Positions 7,552 to 16,353 of a stretch of 23,357 nucleotides of DNA are shown here, piece after piece; the first letter of the stretch is position 1, and the number at the start of each line of letters is the position of its first letter. The stretch comes from a virus: IMG/VR virus record IMGVR_UViG_3300017977_000100, positions 1 to 23,357 of that record. The stretch is one strand, 5' to 3'. A program made the translations under genes and the position numbers. Below the pieces are notes generated by a model, which worked only from the letters and a program-made list of their open reading frames with translations, was not told the DNA's origin and did no database searches.

Positions 7552-7795
7552 TATCACTACCTCCTTTTATATTTTTATCTGTTGTATTGACATCTGTAAC
7601 ATTTATGTCATATCGATATGTAACGCTTTTTGCACCAGGGTCCGTAACATCAGATTCATTGCCATTTTCAAACGACTCTGCAATATCTGCCATGTTTGTT
7701 ATCGCTTCACCTAACTTTTTAAAATCATCAACTTCACAACCTGTAACCATTAAGGCAAAAACACCCATCAAAAAGACCATTAAAATTCGTTTCAT
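7535..7795 (-). CDS. Small predicted lipoprotein, 86 residues
   Basis: The frame is open from an ATG at 7807 that overlaps the previous stop, but GGAGG lies five bases before the ATG at 7795, so the latter is chosen. MKRILMVFLMGVFALMVTGC is a textbook lipoprotein signal with lipobox VTGC. The mature part is only about 67 residues, acidic, with a short helix (FKKLGEAITNMADIAESFEN) and a Val/Asn/Thr-rich end. Size and lipobox would suit an o-spanin, but no i-spanin partner is evident. It could also be a conversion or exclusion lipoprotein. It is the first gene of the three-gene block between the fibre genes and the sheath gene. Confidence 0.8.
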   Translation of the reverse strand: MKRILMVFLMGVFALMVTGCEVDDFKKLGEAITNMADIAESFENGNESDVTDPGAKSVTYRYDINVTDVNTTDKNIKGGSDNEVDL

Positions 7796-7806
7796 AAATT
7801 CCTCCA

Positions 7807-8397
7807 TTAACTTGTAATTATTTTTTCCACATGCTCTTTGGAAGCTGTGAATACCTCTGTTGGTGTTCCATGAATACCAACACCAATCTCTTTACCCTCT
7901 TCTATCAGCCGTACAACATCATTAAAAAGGGCTGTATCAATCTTTTGAGATACAAACCTACGATAGAGCCTAATAAGCTTTTTAAAAGAGGTGTGAGCGA
8001 ACTTATACGCCTCTTTTTGTTTTTTGGCTTTATCAAACTCATCCTGTGCCGTCGTACCTAACAACTTAGCTTCATCAGCGAACCAATCAACATCATTGGC
8101 ATTGATAGCATCCTCAACCAAGCCATATTCTTCCATCTGTTCAGAAGACACACCCATACCTGCGATGATGGCTTTAGCTCCTCTTGATTTTTCATCACAA
8201 ACAGCGTTTAACTCTTTAAGATATTGCTTCTTAAGCTCACTTTCCATTGTCTCAATCTCTTCATCAGACAAAGCCACCATGTAGCTCTTGTACCCATGAG
8301 TAGTTTTAACATTTAGAGCGACAATCTCACTGGTCTGATAGAGAACAACATCATCTTTTTTCTGTTTAAAATTTGGGGTTACAAATATTTTCTTCAT
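7807..8397 (-). CDS. Unknown protein following the fibre gene (position of P2 G)
   Basis: 196 residues, cytoplasmic, no signal or membrane span. The N-terminus (about 1-45) is beta-like; the rest is mostly helical with charged segments (EEIETMESELKKQYLKELNA and FAHTSFKKLIRLYRRFVSQK). The ribosome site AAGGAGGA directly follows the stop of the RCC1 fibre gene. In P2 this position is taken by the fibre assembly protein G, so a fibre chaperone is the simplest guess, but no sequence similarity to G or Tfa is recognised. Confidence 0.75.
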   Translation of the reverse strand: MKKIFVTPNFKQKKDDVVLYQTSEIVALNVKTTHGYKSYMVALSDEEIETMESELKKQYLKELNAVCDEKSRGAKAIIAGMGVSSEQMEEYGLVEDAINANDVDWFADEAKLLGTTAQDEFDKAKKQKEAYKFAHTSFKKLIRLYRRFVSQKIDTALFNDVVRLIEEGKEIGVGIHGTPTEVFTASKEHVEKIITS

Positions 8398-8412
8398 GCT
8401 TTTAAATCCTCC

Positions 8413-10110
8413 TTATATTGTTCTAATTGGTCTACGCACATTGGCTGAACCATTTTGTGGGTAGCTCTGTTGATATTCATTGGCTCCCCATCCATAGACA
8501 CGACCATCACTAAGTAACACATTAAAATGAGTAGAAGAAGAGTAGCCACCCTGAGAAATTTGGACGACTTTATCAGCGTTATCAAATGGGATTTGTTTTG
8601 GAGTTGTAGCGTTAGTAGTAGTATTATCTCCTACTTGACCATTGCCATTATAACCCCATGCGAAGAGCGTACCATCTAATTTTCTAGCGATGTAAGTTCT
8701 ATGATATCCGTATGTACCACTTGCAACAGACTGTACATAACTAACATCATTCATAACAAATGTAGGAACAAGTCTATTAGTTGTATCTCCTACACCAAGT
8801 TCACCATAGGCGTTATAGCCTGTCATGTAGAGCCTTCCACTCTCTGTTATATATCCTGAACTACCCATTGAAGCTTTTGATGTAAAAATATCCTTTACAG
8901 GGTCATTATTGTTTTCATGTCCATAGCTTATCTCTATAGGTAATCTTTGGTGTTCTGTATTATTTACACCAAGTTGACCATAGCCGTTATAACCTAGCGT
9001 AAACACACGCCCTGCATCTGTTAGGAAGAGAATAAAATTGTGATAATATGCAGAAGATGAATATCTAGTACCACCTGCTCCAACAATCTTAACTACTTTA
9101 TAATCAGAGATATTGTTTATCTTTTTGAAACCTGAGCTATTCGTTACGCTACCATCACCGAGCTGTCCATGACCGTTATAACCTGTAGCATAGACTGTTC
9201 CATCTTCTGTTAAAATATAACTTGTCGCATTATTTGTTCCAACAGCTAATATATCTTTTGCTTTTTCTAAAATATCGGCTTTAACCCAACTATTTTGACT
9301 TGTTGTATTGCCATTCCCTAGTTGACCAGCACCATTGTGACCAGTCAACCATGCAGAACCATCCTCTTTTAAAATCATCACATGATTATAATCTTGGTGA
9401 TAACCAACTGATGAAGTTGAAAGCTTTGTAACATTTTCAGCTGATTTAACAAGCTTATACTGAATAGCTGTATTTCCAACTCCAAGTTGACCATATCCGT
9501 TATACCCCATTACATAAAGGTCACCATCTTCATAGAGAACAAATAAGTTCCATGTATTGGCATATAATTTTTTAATCTCTACACCATGCTTCTCAACTGA
9601 TTGTGGAATGGTCTGAACACCAGCGTTATCAGTTCCCATACCATTAATAAAGTAACTTGCGTGATTGTAGCCCCAAAACACAAGCTCATTCTCCCATGTA
9701 ACACCTGCCATCCATTGAGCAGGAGCCGAGGTCTCTTCTGTATCAACCAACATCTTAATTCTGTTAAATGCATACCTGTAATATTCAGGGTTTTTACCAC
9801 CTAACTTAGTGGCATCAATACCAGCTCTTACCTCTTTGAGTGTTTTATTTTCAAGCTTTTTAGCATTATCAACCCATACAGGTTTTCCCTCCTGGTCTGT
9901 AACTTCACCATCAACACACTTAATATTATTTGCATTTAATTCATCAATCATCTTTTTAATGTTGCTAAAACGATACTCTTTTTCAACTGCCTTATCATTT
10001 TCCCAGTCATAAAGAGAAATTTCAACTTCACCAGCATCATCCAATGAAAACTTTTCAAGTATCATCATCACTCTATGATTGTTGATAATTGTAATATCAC
10101 CTTTTGTCAT
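8413..10110 (-). CDS. RCC1-type beta-propeller tail fibre / receptor-binding protein
   Basis: 565 residues. Residues 1-145 form a separate N-terminal part that probably docks on the baseplate. From about 147 to 550 there are eight G-(Y/H/W)-N-rich motifs at 147, 202, 257, 310, 373, 431, 486 and 540, best seen in GYNGYGQLGVGNT, GHNGAGQLGNGNT and GYNGHGQLGDGSV. The spacing of 53-63 residues and the motif are those of RCC1 repeats, which fold into a seven-bladed propeller; the first and last copies are worn. The ATG overlaps the previous stop and GGAG precedes it. As the last large protein after I and the DUF4815 protein, it stands where P2 has its fibre gene H, so host receptor binding is the likely role. 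Confidence 0.88.
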   Translation of the reverse strand: MTKGDITIINNHRVMMILEKFSLDDAGEVEISLYDWENDKAVEKEYRFSNIKKMIDELNANNIKCVDGEVTDQEGKPVWVDNAKKLENKTLKEVRAGIDATKLGGKNPEYYRYAFNRIKMLVDTEETSAPAQWMAGVTWENELVFWGYNHASYFINGMGTDNAGVQTIPQSVEKHGVEIKKLYANTWNLFVLYEDGDLYVMGYNGYGQLGVGNTAIQYKLVKSAENVTKLSTSSVGYHQDYNHVMILKEDGSAWLTGHNGAGQLGNGNTTSQNSWVKADILEKAKDILAVGTNNATSYILTEDGTVYATGYNGHGQLGDGSVTNSSGFKKINNISDYKVVKIVGAGGTRYSSSAYYHNFILFLTDAGRVFTLGYNGYGQLGVNNTEHQRLPIEISYGHENNNDPVKDIFTSKASMGSSGYITESGRLYMTGYNAYGELGVGDTTNRLVPTFVMNDVSYVQSVASGTYGYHRTYIARKLDGTLFAWGYNGNGQVGDNTTTNATTPKQIPFDNADKVVQISQGGYSSSTHFNVLLSDGRVYGWGANEYQQSYPQNGSANVRRPIRTI

Positions 10111-10361
10111 ACTATTACTCCAATTTTAATTTTTTGACTTTTTTCCAATGCCAATAAAGAGAGGTTTCCACTCAATGCTTTAGCCTCTTCTATTGATTCA
10201 TTCATCTCATTTTTTAGGTTTTTAAGACCTGTAGTAATTTTTTCGTCAATACCCTCTACATCCTCATCAATTTCAAGAAATGCTTTAATAAGGACTGGTA
10301 TATCATCATCTAACCAATGACCTTTAATGAGTGGGTATTTTCTATTTTTTGTCTGTTGCAT
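10107..10361 (-). CDS. Small fibre-region protein, 84 residues, unknown
   Basis: The start overlaps the stop of the 1011-residue gene (TAATG), with GAGG upstream; the stop overlaps the ATG of the propeller gene. The sequence begins with a compact polar segment (KYPLIKGHWLDDDIPVLIKA) and continues as a helix with heptad character (LKNLKNEMNESIEEAKAL). A connector or trimerising linker between the baseplate protein and the propeller fibre is plausible. It is not similar to any family I recognise. Confidence 0.75.
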   Translation of the reverse strand: MQQTKNRKYPLIKGHWLDDDIPVLIKAFLEIDEDVEGIDEKITTGLKNLKNEMNESIEEAKALSGNLSLLALEKSQKIKIGVIV

Positions 10362-13300
10362 TAGCTCACTATTCCTCTCAGGTTTTTAACTCTTGGTCTA
10401 ATTGTGTCTTTGCTGATTAAAACAATTTTAATTCTTGTTTTTGAGACACCCATATCATCTTTTTTAAAGCATGTCTCAACCCATCCATCACCAATATGAC
10501 GACTCTTATCTCTATCAATATCAAGCTCAACAAACTCACTATTAATCTCAGCGTAAACCTTGACCCCATCAGGTGTTGAATTTAAATCTAAATAAACATC
10601 TAAATTAGAGGCACTTAAAGAGAATTCCCTACTAACATAGGTAGAGCTATTTTTTACTTGACCAATGCCTAAAACAACATCTTTATCAAGTATTGGTGTA
10701 ACATCTCTATCCGTTGTGGTAAAGATTGCACTAAGGATAATTTCACCCGTGTATGTCTCAATGGATGTAAGATTAAATGGACTAATAAGAACTTCCTTAT
10801 TGGCATCAACAAGGTTCGCAATAAACTTAATATTTGTACCAACATAAAGGCTATTGATAGCCATTAAAAAGAGGTCTGTAATATCTTCAACATTTACACG
10901 TCCTATCTCTTTAATCATGTTCTCATCAAACATCGGTTTATGAACTACTAGAGATAAATCCTCTTTTTGGTAGGCTGTCCAAGTTGACGAGTTAGCAGAA
11001 CTCAAAAGAACACCTTCATAAGGTTGATGAGTAATCCAATCATTAGATTCCAAGTCATACGCCCCAAGCCGTGCCGTTGCTACTTTTCCAATCGCATCAC
11101 CAGATTCAATCACTAATGCATATTCAACATCAGATTCAAAAAGTACAGGAACATCAAACTTGAAAGTATTCCAACCAATAGTAAGGCTATCTACTTCATA
11201 ATTTTTCGAGTAGATTGTTTGTTGTAAATCAGGCATCCCAGCCGTTGTTTTACAGACTGTTAGCGTTACATAAGTAGTTGGTTTCTCAATAATATTAAGC
11301 TCTAATTCTGCTACAAATCTATCTTGTGTAAAGAGAATAGTTTGTGCGAGTGGGTCACGCCACCTAATACGTCTAATGATTGTTCTTTGAAGTGGAACAG
11401 CTGACCATATATATTCAACAGTTATACCTGTCGTTTTACCAATTACCTTAATCAGCTTATTACCACTTCTTAATCCTACTGGTGTAGTTATGTATCCATC
11501 AACTCTATATCTACTCTCTTCAATTTGGATAGTGTCAAGCGTTCCAACATGTCTGTCATCAACTACTACATCTACCTGCGTATCATCAAAGGTTTTTGCT
11601 TGAATTCTAAGCCGTGTTGGTGGAACAATGGCACTAGAAGAGCTAACAGATACCATGCTACCACTACTCCAACTACTGCTATATACAACCGTTCTTGCTA
11701 TCCACCTAAAAGTGGACGGTGTAACACTTATTGAGTTAAGTGGTGTATCTGCCTCTATATATTCATTTATTAACCTACCACCACTATTTTTTCTTTGCTC
11801 AATCAAAACACCATTATTCTGATAAGGAAGAGAGATATCAACATCAAAACTAAATTCATGTTGTGTAAAGTCAATGTTTGGGTGAAGCTCTTTTTCTGCA
11901 ATAACTGCATCCTGTTCTATACCCATATCACGCAAGTCATCATCATAAAATGGGTCAACAAATAATTCTCTTGTATTTAATGTTGGGTCAATACTTCTAG
12001 CGTTATTTAGCAGCTCTATTTTTCCTACATTATATTCAAGTGCTTCCATACGCTCATACATTCTCTGTATATCATCAGCTTTGAAAGTTTTTACAAAGTT
12101 AACCTTTAACGATGGCTCTTGACCAAATGAAACGGTAACCTCTGCAAGGGATAAACCTATAGCGTGATTTGGAGCAACAGGCGAGTACTCATCGGCTACC
12201 CCCCTAAGTACTTCAAAAGAGCCATTTCTCGTTAAAATGATTTTGTCAACACGACTAAGATAATATGAGTAATTAATGTAAAAGCTAGTGTTTTCTGCTA
12301 ATCCCTCTAAAGTAAATGCATTACTATTATATTGAACATCCTCTATGTGAGTCTGATAGCGATAGACAACGGTATAAGTTGAACTTGGAGAGGGTTCATT
12401 ACCCAATGGAGACCAATCAACAAAGTCACCATTTTGTACCCAATCCGTACCATTTTTATAGATGGTATCACCCTGTTTTATCTCAAGCACCTCTACAACT
12501 GGCGTGTTGGGTAAAATATCTTTTATCCCTCTATAGCTTCCATGCGTAATAGATTCAGTTGTCTCAACTATTCCTACGATTCTATCAATAGAGGCGATAG
12601 GGTTATGCCTTACCGTATATTCTCCATTGCCTTTAAACACGTTAGGTTCTGCTACTATCTCTCTTTTATCAAGGGCAAATGGTACACGAACTTTTTGTGC
12701 ATAATCAAAGATAAGCTCTTGACCCTCAACGTGTCCATTACCCTCACTAATAGTAATAATATGTTCTTGGTCTAAATCGTCATCACGGTCAAAGGTTGGT
12801 ACCAAGCCATCAACAACGTAATTTCCATTAGCATGATGGTCGTATCGTGCTACAATTTTTCTTGCTCCGTCCAGCTCTGGAGCGATACGCTTCACTGATT
12901 GTAAAATCCCATCAATAAAGGTAAAAGCTGGATAGAACGCCTCACCCTCTTTAATATCATCTTCACTACACCAGCGACCAGTTACTTTTAATCGTTCAGC
13001 ACCGACACTTTTAAATCCAGCTGTACCAATGGCTGGATTTAATAAAGTTGGGTCTTCTTTTGCTGTAACAATTTCCTGTTTAATTGCAGAACCAATAATG
13101 ATTGTATCAATTGGAGAAATTGGAATACTTATAGAAGAGAGAGGGACACCATACCCATTTGAGTAGATAGTTGCTTTTTCTATCTTTGCATTCTCTCCAA
13201 CCTTTTTAATTTCGCCACCCTCCAAAATAGCACCGTCACCAAAAACAGCACCAGCAAAGAGCTTCATATCATGGTGTTGGTAAGATTGCATCTCATTTAG

Positions 13301-13396
13301 CTCTGCACCCTGTATATATCGGTCATCAATAACCAATACTTGCTTATAGCCTTTATTAGGGTCAAAACGGTTATGATACATAGGGTTACTTGTCAT
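10361..13396 (-). CDS. DUF4815-type baseplate/tail fibre protein, 1011 residues
   Basis: The N-terminus has the DUF4815 signature: YHNRFDPNKGYKQVLVIDDR, then AELNEMQSYQHHDMKLFAGA and DGAILEGGEI. The DUF4815-like part extends to roughly residue 480 (ALEYNVGKIELLNN, then RELFVDPFYDDDLRD). The remainder (about 500-1011) is beta-rich, with Ser-rich and aromatic patches, and may form carbohydrate-binding or Ig-like domains. DUF4815 proteins occur in tail fibre and baseplate regions of several phages. It follows the I and 184-residue genes closely and comes before the propeller gene. Whether it is the fibre shaft or a baseplate wedge is not clear. Confidence 0.85.
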   Translation of the reverse strand: MTSNPMYHNRFDPNKGYKQVLVIDDRYIQGAELNEMQSYQHHDMKLFAGAVFGDGAILEGGEIKKVGENAKIEKATIYSNGYGVPLSSISIPISPIDTIIIGSAIKQEIVTAKEDPTLLNPAIGTAGFKSVGAERLKVTGRWCSEDDIKEGEAFYPAFTFIDGILQSVKRIAPELDGARKIVARYDHHANGNYVVDGLVPTFDRDDDLDQEHIITISEGNGHVEGQELIFDYAQKVRVPFALDKREIVAEPNVFKGNGEYTVRHNPIASIDRIVGIVETTESITHGSYRGIKDILPNTPVVEVLEIKQGDTIYKNGTDWVQNGDFVDWSPLGNEPSPSSTYTVVYRYQTHIEDVQYNSNAFTLEGLAENTSFYINYSYYLSRVDKIILTRNGSFEVLRGVADEYSPVAPNHAIGLSLAEVTVSFGQEPSLKVNFVKTFKADDIQRMYERMEALEYNVGKIELLNNARSIDPTLNTRELFVDPFYDDDLRDMGIEQDAVIAEKELHPNIDFTQHEFSFDVDISLPYQNNGVLIEQRKNSGGRLINEYIEADTPLNSISVTPSTFRWIARTVVYSSSWSSGSMVSVSSSSAIVPPTRLRIQAKTFDDTQVDVVVDDRHVGTLDTIQIEESRYRVDGYITTPVGLRSGNKLIKVIGKTTGITVEYIWSAVPLQRTIIRRIRWRDPLAQTILFTQDRFVAELELNIIEKPTTYVTLTVCKTTAGMPDLQQTIYSKNYEVDSLTIGWNTFKFDVPVLFESDVEYALVIESGDAIGKVATARLGAYDLESNDWITHQPYEGVLLSSANSSTWTAYQKEDLSLVVHKPMFDENMIKEIGRVNVEDITDLFLMAINSLYVGTNIKFIANLVDANKEVLISPFNLTSIETYTGEIILSAIFTTTDRDVTPILDKDVVLGIGQVKNSSTYVSREFSLSASNLDVYLDLNSTPDGVKVYAEINSEFVELDIDRDKSRHIGDGWVETCFKKDDMGVSKTRIKIVLISKDTIRPRVKNLRGIVS

Positions 13397-13398
13397 TG

Positions 13399-13953
13399 TT
13401 AAAACCTCAATATAAAGTTACTAACACGGTAACCACTGCTTAAATTCATTGGCGAGATATTTTGACCAACAATTTTTTCAATCTTTTCAGCATCAACATT
13501 TTCAACAGGATAAAAAGTTTGATATCCAATCTCTTCAGGTATTTCAACAGCTGTCACAACAACCCTTTGACGTATTGTAAAAGAGGCTAAATCCACCCCT
13601 CTTTGTCTGAACCCAACCAAAATAGTGTCGGTTGGTTCTGTTGTTTTACTGTAGAATCCACTATCATCCTCTATAAGGTTGGTTGCGTCCTGTGGCTCAC
13701 CCTTTGCATTTACAATAACACCTTTACCATCTCTATAAAAGCCCTGCTCTTTTTTAATAAACTCTTTAGAATGTTCAGGCAAAAACCCAAAGACTTTTTC
13801 AAGCTTACCATCATATACAGGAGCCTCGTTATAACCCCACTCGTCTTCACTATCTGCTAACGCCAGATGAAGAGGCATTTTAAACACGGCTAAAGCTATA
13901 GCTCTATGTGCATCAGCATCAAACACAACAGGTGTATTAATCTCAGTACTCAT
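13399..13953 (-). CDS. Unknown baseplate/tail protein, 184 residues
   Basis: The start overlaps the I stop (TAATG) and the end lies two bases before the DUF4815 gene, so it belongs to the baseplate/fibre block. No signal peptide or membrane span. The middle has Gly/Asp-rich text (GFYRDGKGVIVNAKGEP) and the C-terminal half is beta-like (TILVGFRQRGVDLASFTIRQ). No family recognised. The position between I and the fibre genes suggests a baseplate adaptor for the fibres. Confidence 0.75.
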   Translation of the reverse strand: MSTEINTPVVFDADAHRAIALAVFKMPLHLALADSEDEWGYNEAPVYDGKLEKVFGFLPEHSKEFIKKEQGFYRDGKGVIVNAKGEPQDATNLIEDDSGFYSKTTEPTDTILVGFRQRGVDLASFTIRQRVVVTAVEIPEEIGYQTFYPVENVDAEKIEKIVGQNISPMNLSSGYRVSNFILRF

Positions 13954-14957
13954 TAATTTTCTCCTTTTTCATTTTCATTTTCAAAAGACGTAGAAACTAA
14001 CCTATATCTTCCATCCCATTCACCAGCCCATGCACCAAACCATGCACGGTTAAGCGTTACGCTGTCCAGCTCTGTATCGTGAGTTGAAGCTTTAGGGAAA
14101 CAGGTAGAGGTGATATATTCCTCTTCGGTATCAGATACACCCAATTCAAGATGTACAGAAGTATCAATATCAATACTGTAAGATTTAGCTGATATGGCAT
14201 ATCTTCCATCCCACTTACCAGCCCACGCACCGAGCCAAGATTTAGGCATTGTTGACAATGGTTCATATTCATAGATTCCATCCGTTACACTACAGGTAAG
14301 ATTATCTTTATGACCAAGAACTAAAGAGCTGTATCTTATAGAGAAATAATCTACATTTACAGGTTCAACAAAAAGCTCAATTGAAGTGGCTTCATAGTTA
14401 ATTGATTTGGATGTGAAAAAATCAATTTGTTTAAAAGAGACTTTAATACCATGCAACAGGTCACCATCATTGTCAGAGATAATCGCACAACTGTATTTAT
14501 CTCTACTCAATTTCAATCTAGGTGATACATTTCCATCATCAATTGAAACCAGCTTACTTCTAGTGTTTTTAAAATGCTTGATATTTTCAATAAAAGGGAA
14601 AACATTCGGATTAGTGGTTTTAATACCAAATTGACCACGAGCGAAACGCTCTCTATTTTGATACCACTCTTTAAGTTCACCCTCTGTTAGAAAGAAATTG
14701 ATTGCTTTATCAATAGCACCTACCGTTCCAGTAATTGAGCGAGTTCTTTTTATTAGGTCTAAAAACTCTCTACTCTCTTTCTCACTCATGCCTTTAATGC
14801 TCACACCATAATCAAACGCGATATGAGGCAATACAGTTACATGGCATTTCAGAGGGTCAACAGTTAATGAGCTATAATCCTCTTTTGTTCTTCTATCAAT
14901 AAAATCAGAAAAACGCTGATCCAGTAAGCTTGAATTTGATGGTAGTAACTGGCTCAT
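13953..14957 (-). CDS. I: Tail protein I (P2 gpI-like baseplate protein) with duplicated C-terminal motif
   Basis: 334 residues, longer than P2 I (about 176). Residues 1-105 are I-like: LLPSNSSLLDQRFSDFIDRR near the start, then a calculated-helix stretch with PHIAFDYGVSIKGMSEKESR and ITGTVGAIDKAINFF. Beyond about 110 the protein carries an extension. It holds two copies of the motif W-(L/F)-GAWAG-(K/E)-WDGRY at 240-253 and 305-318, separated by a 50-residue polar beta-type insert. Genes J (overlapping by 4) and the 184-residue protein flank it. I builds the baseplate and links J to fibres; the repeated Trp-rich motif may form a docking or surface module. Confidence 0.85.
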   Translation of the reverse strand: MSQLLPSNSSLLDQRFSDFIDRRTKEDYSSLTVDPLKCHVTVLPHIAFDYGVSIKGMSEKESREFLDLIKRTRSITGTVGAIDKAINFFLTEGELKEWYQNRERFARGQFGIKTTNPNVFPFIENIKHFKNTRSKLVSIDDGNVSPRLKLSRDKYSCAIISDNDGDLLHGIKVSFKQIDFFTSKSINYEATSIELFVEPVNVDYFSIRYSSLVLGHKDNLTCSVTDGIYEYEPLSTMPKSWLGAWAGKWDGRYAISAKSYSIDIDTSVHLELGVSDTEEEYITSTCFPKASTHDTELDSVTLNRAWFGAWAGEWDGRYRLVSTSFENENEKGEN

Positions 14958-16063
14958 GTATTAGCCTTTTCAAAGAGTAGAGTGAGTGATTTTAATTCAA
15001 TAATTTCTGTATCAGAAACAATCACATCTTCAAAACTGCTAAGTACTCTAAACACACCGTCAAGGTGACATTTTCTAATAAAGTCACTTCTTGTAAAGTG
15101 TTCACCGATGAAAAAGTTATCTTGGAAATTAGCTCTTATCTTACTTTCAATTCTTTCCTTATCAGACAAATCAAAAAGCTCTATAGTAGCTACTGCGTTT
15201 ATCTCTTTTTTAGGGGCTTCAATAACCCTTATTACATCGTTTAAAGAACGCTTTAAACGCTCAGTTACAAGGCTATAAACGCGTTGCTTCATAACTTCAT
15301 CAACACCATCAAAAGAGGCTATATAAATATCAATTTCAAGAGCTTGTGAAGAATGAATAACAACATCATCAACCCTACTATCAGCCGTAAAGGCGAAGTA
15401 AGCGTAAGCATCATCCGTTCCAGTTGTGTTGTACTGGCTACGGCTTAATATAATTCTTAGCCTGTATCTCTCATCTTTCTCTACATCTTTACCGTTTGCA
15501 AAATTTGTTATCTGTTTAATGGAATGCACATAAGAGAGGTCGGTCATTAATGTATCAAGCACAATATCATTACTTTCAGACATAACGCTAAACTGCCCAG
15601 GGATTGTAACGGATGATTGACCGTTAGGAACAGTAACATCATAAACCGTTTCAGCCCAGTACTGATTATTTTGAATAGCTGTTATTCTTGTACCTTTTGG
15701 TATCATAAAAGTACCATTGCTTTGAGCTGTTAGAAAAAAAGTAAATTGTGCGTATGGGTACTCTCCACTATCTCTTATAACAGTTCTATCAATACCAATA
15801 TTATCAAGGTCGCTATAAGTTGCTGTAGTGGGTAAAAAGCTTAAGATTGTGTGATTTTTATCAGCTTGGTTGTGGAGCTGTCTAAGGGTCATTACCCTTA
15901 TTTTTTTCATATATGGGTCAGACTCTAAAGGATACCAATCCTCACCAAACACCTTTTCTTTAGCAAGTTTTATATTTTCTTGCAATAGTTCATCAAAGCT
16001 TTTAACATTTACGGCTTGTGGTGTACCCAGTTGTTTAATGGCTGTTTGAATATCATTTGTCAT
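14954..16063 (-). CDS. J: Baseplate assembly protein J (P2 gpJ-like)
   Basis: 369 residues, similar in layout to Baseplate_J proteins. The N-terminal part has DNIGIDRTVIRDSGEYPYAQ and a beta region with IPKGTRITA; the middle carries the block VEKDERYRLRIILSR and the YFAFTADSRVDDVVIHSS segment; the C-terminal part ends in helical INAVATIELF and later strands. J wedges form the inner baseplate ring with W and I. The stop overlaps I by four bases and the start overlaps W by four, as in P2-like phages. Confidence 0.9.
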   Translation of the reverse strand: MTNDIQTAIKQLGTPQAVNVKSFDELLQENIKLAKEKVFGEDWYPLESDPYMKKIRVMTLRQLHNQADKNHTILSFLPTTATYSDLDNIGIDRTVIRDSGEYPYAQFTFFLTAQSNGTFMIPKGTRITAIQNNQYWAETVYDVTVPNGQSSVTIPGQFSVMSESNDIVLDTLMTDLSYVHSIKQITNFANGKDVEKDERYRLRIILSRSQYNTTGTDDAYAYFAFTADSRVDDVVIHSSQALEIDIYIASFDGVDEVMKQRVYSLVTERLKRSLNDVIRVIEAPKKEINAVATIELFDLSDKERIESKIRANFQDNFFIGEHFTRSDFIRKCHLDGVFRVLSSFEDVIVSDTEIIELKSLTLLFEKANT

Positions 16064-16353
16064 ACTGCCATCTCCAACGATACTGGATTACCGATACCGA
16101 TATCCACATTAAACAGAACAATACCAGCTGTTAAATTTTTAATATCATAAGAAGCACCCATAAAGTTCAATCTAGGGTCAAAGCTACAGGCATCTTTAAA
16201 AGCTCTACGCATCTCAATAACATAATCTGTATTGAATGGTCGGTGCTTTAATTTGTGTGCAAATGTGCCATAAATATAGTTCCCTATAACTGTACCACGA
16301 GGAGTGCCAAAAGCATCCATAAAACTTTCCTCAGGTGTAGCTAAATAACTCAT
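16060..16353 (-). CDS. W: Baseplate wedge protein W (gp25-like)
   Basis: 97 residues, about the size of P2 W and T4 gp25. The conserved pieces are the opening TPRGTVIGNYIYGTFAHKL (G-T-x-x-G-x-x-x-Y-G), FNTDYVIEMRRAFKDA and then FDPRLNF with the C-terminal strands ending in GNPVSLEMAV. Small gp25-like domains sit next to J and V. It overlaps both neighbouring genes by four bases. Confidence 0.9.
   Translation of the reverse strand: MSYLATPEESFMDAFGTPRGTVIGNYIYGTFAHKLKHRPFNTDYVIEMRRAFKDACSFDPRLNFMGASYDIKNLTAGIVLFNVDIGIGNPVSLEMAV

Noticed and set aside
8394-8585. 63-residue minus-strand frame with a Leu-rich hydrophobic stretch, ending in ATGA overlap with the next gene
   Set aside because: It lies inside the 3' end of the RCC1 fibre gene in another frame, with no ribosome site seen; hydrophobicity can arise from out-of-frame reading. 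The in-frame propeller sequence is clearly real.
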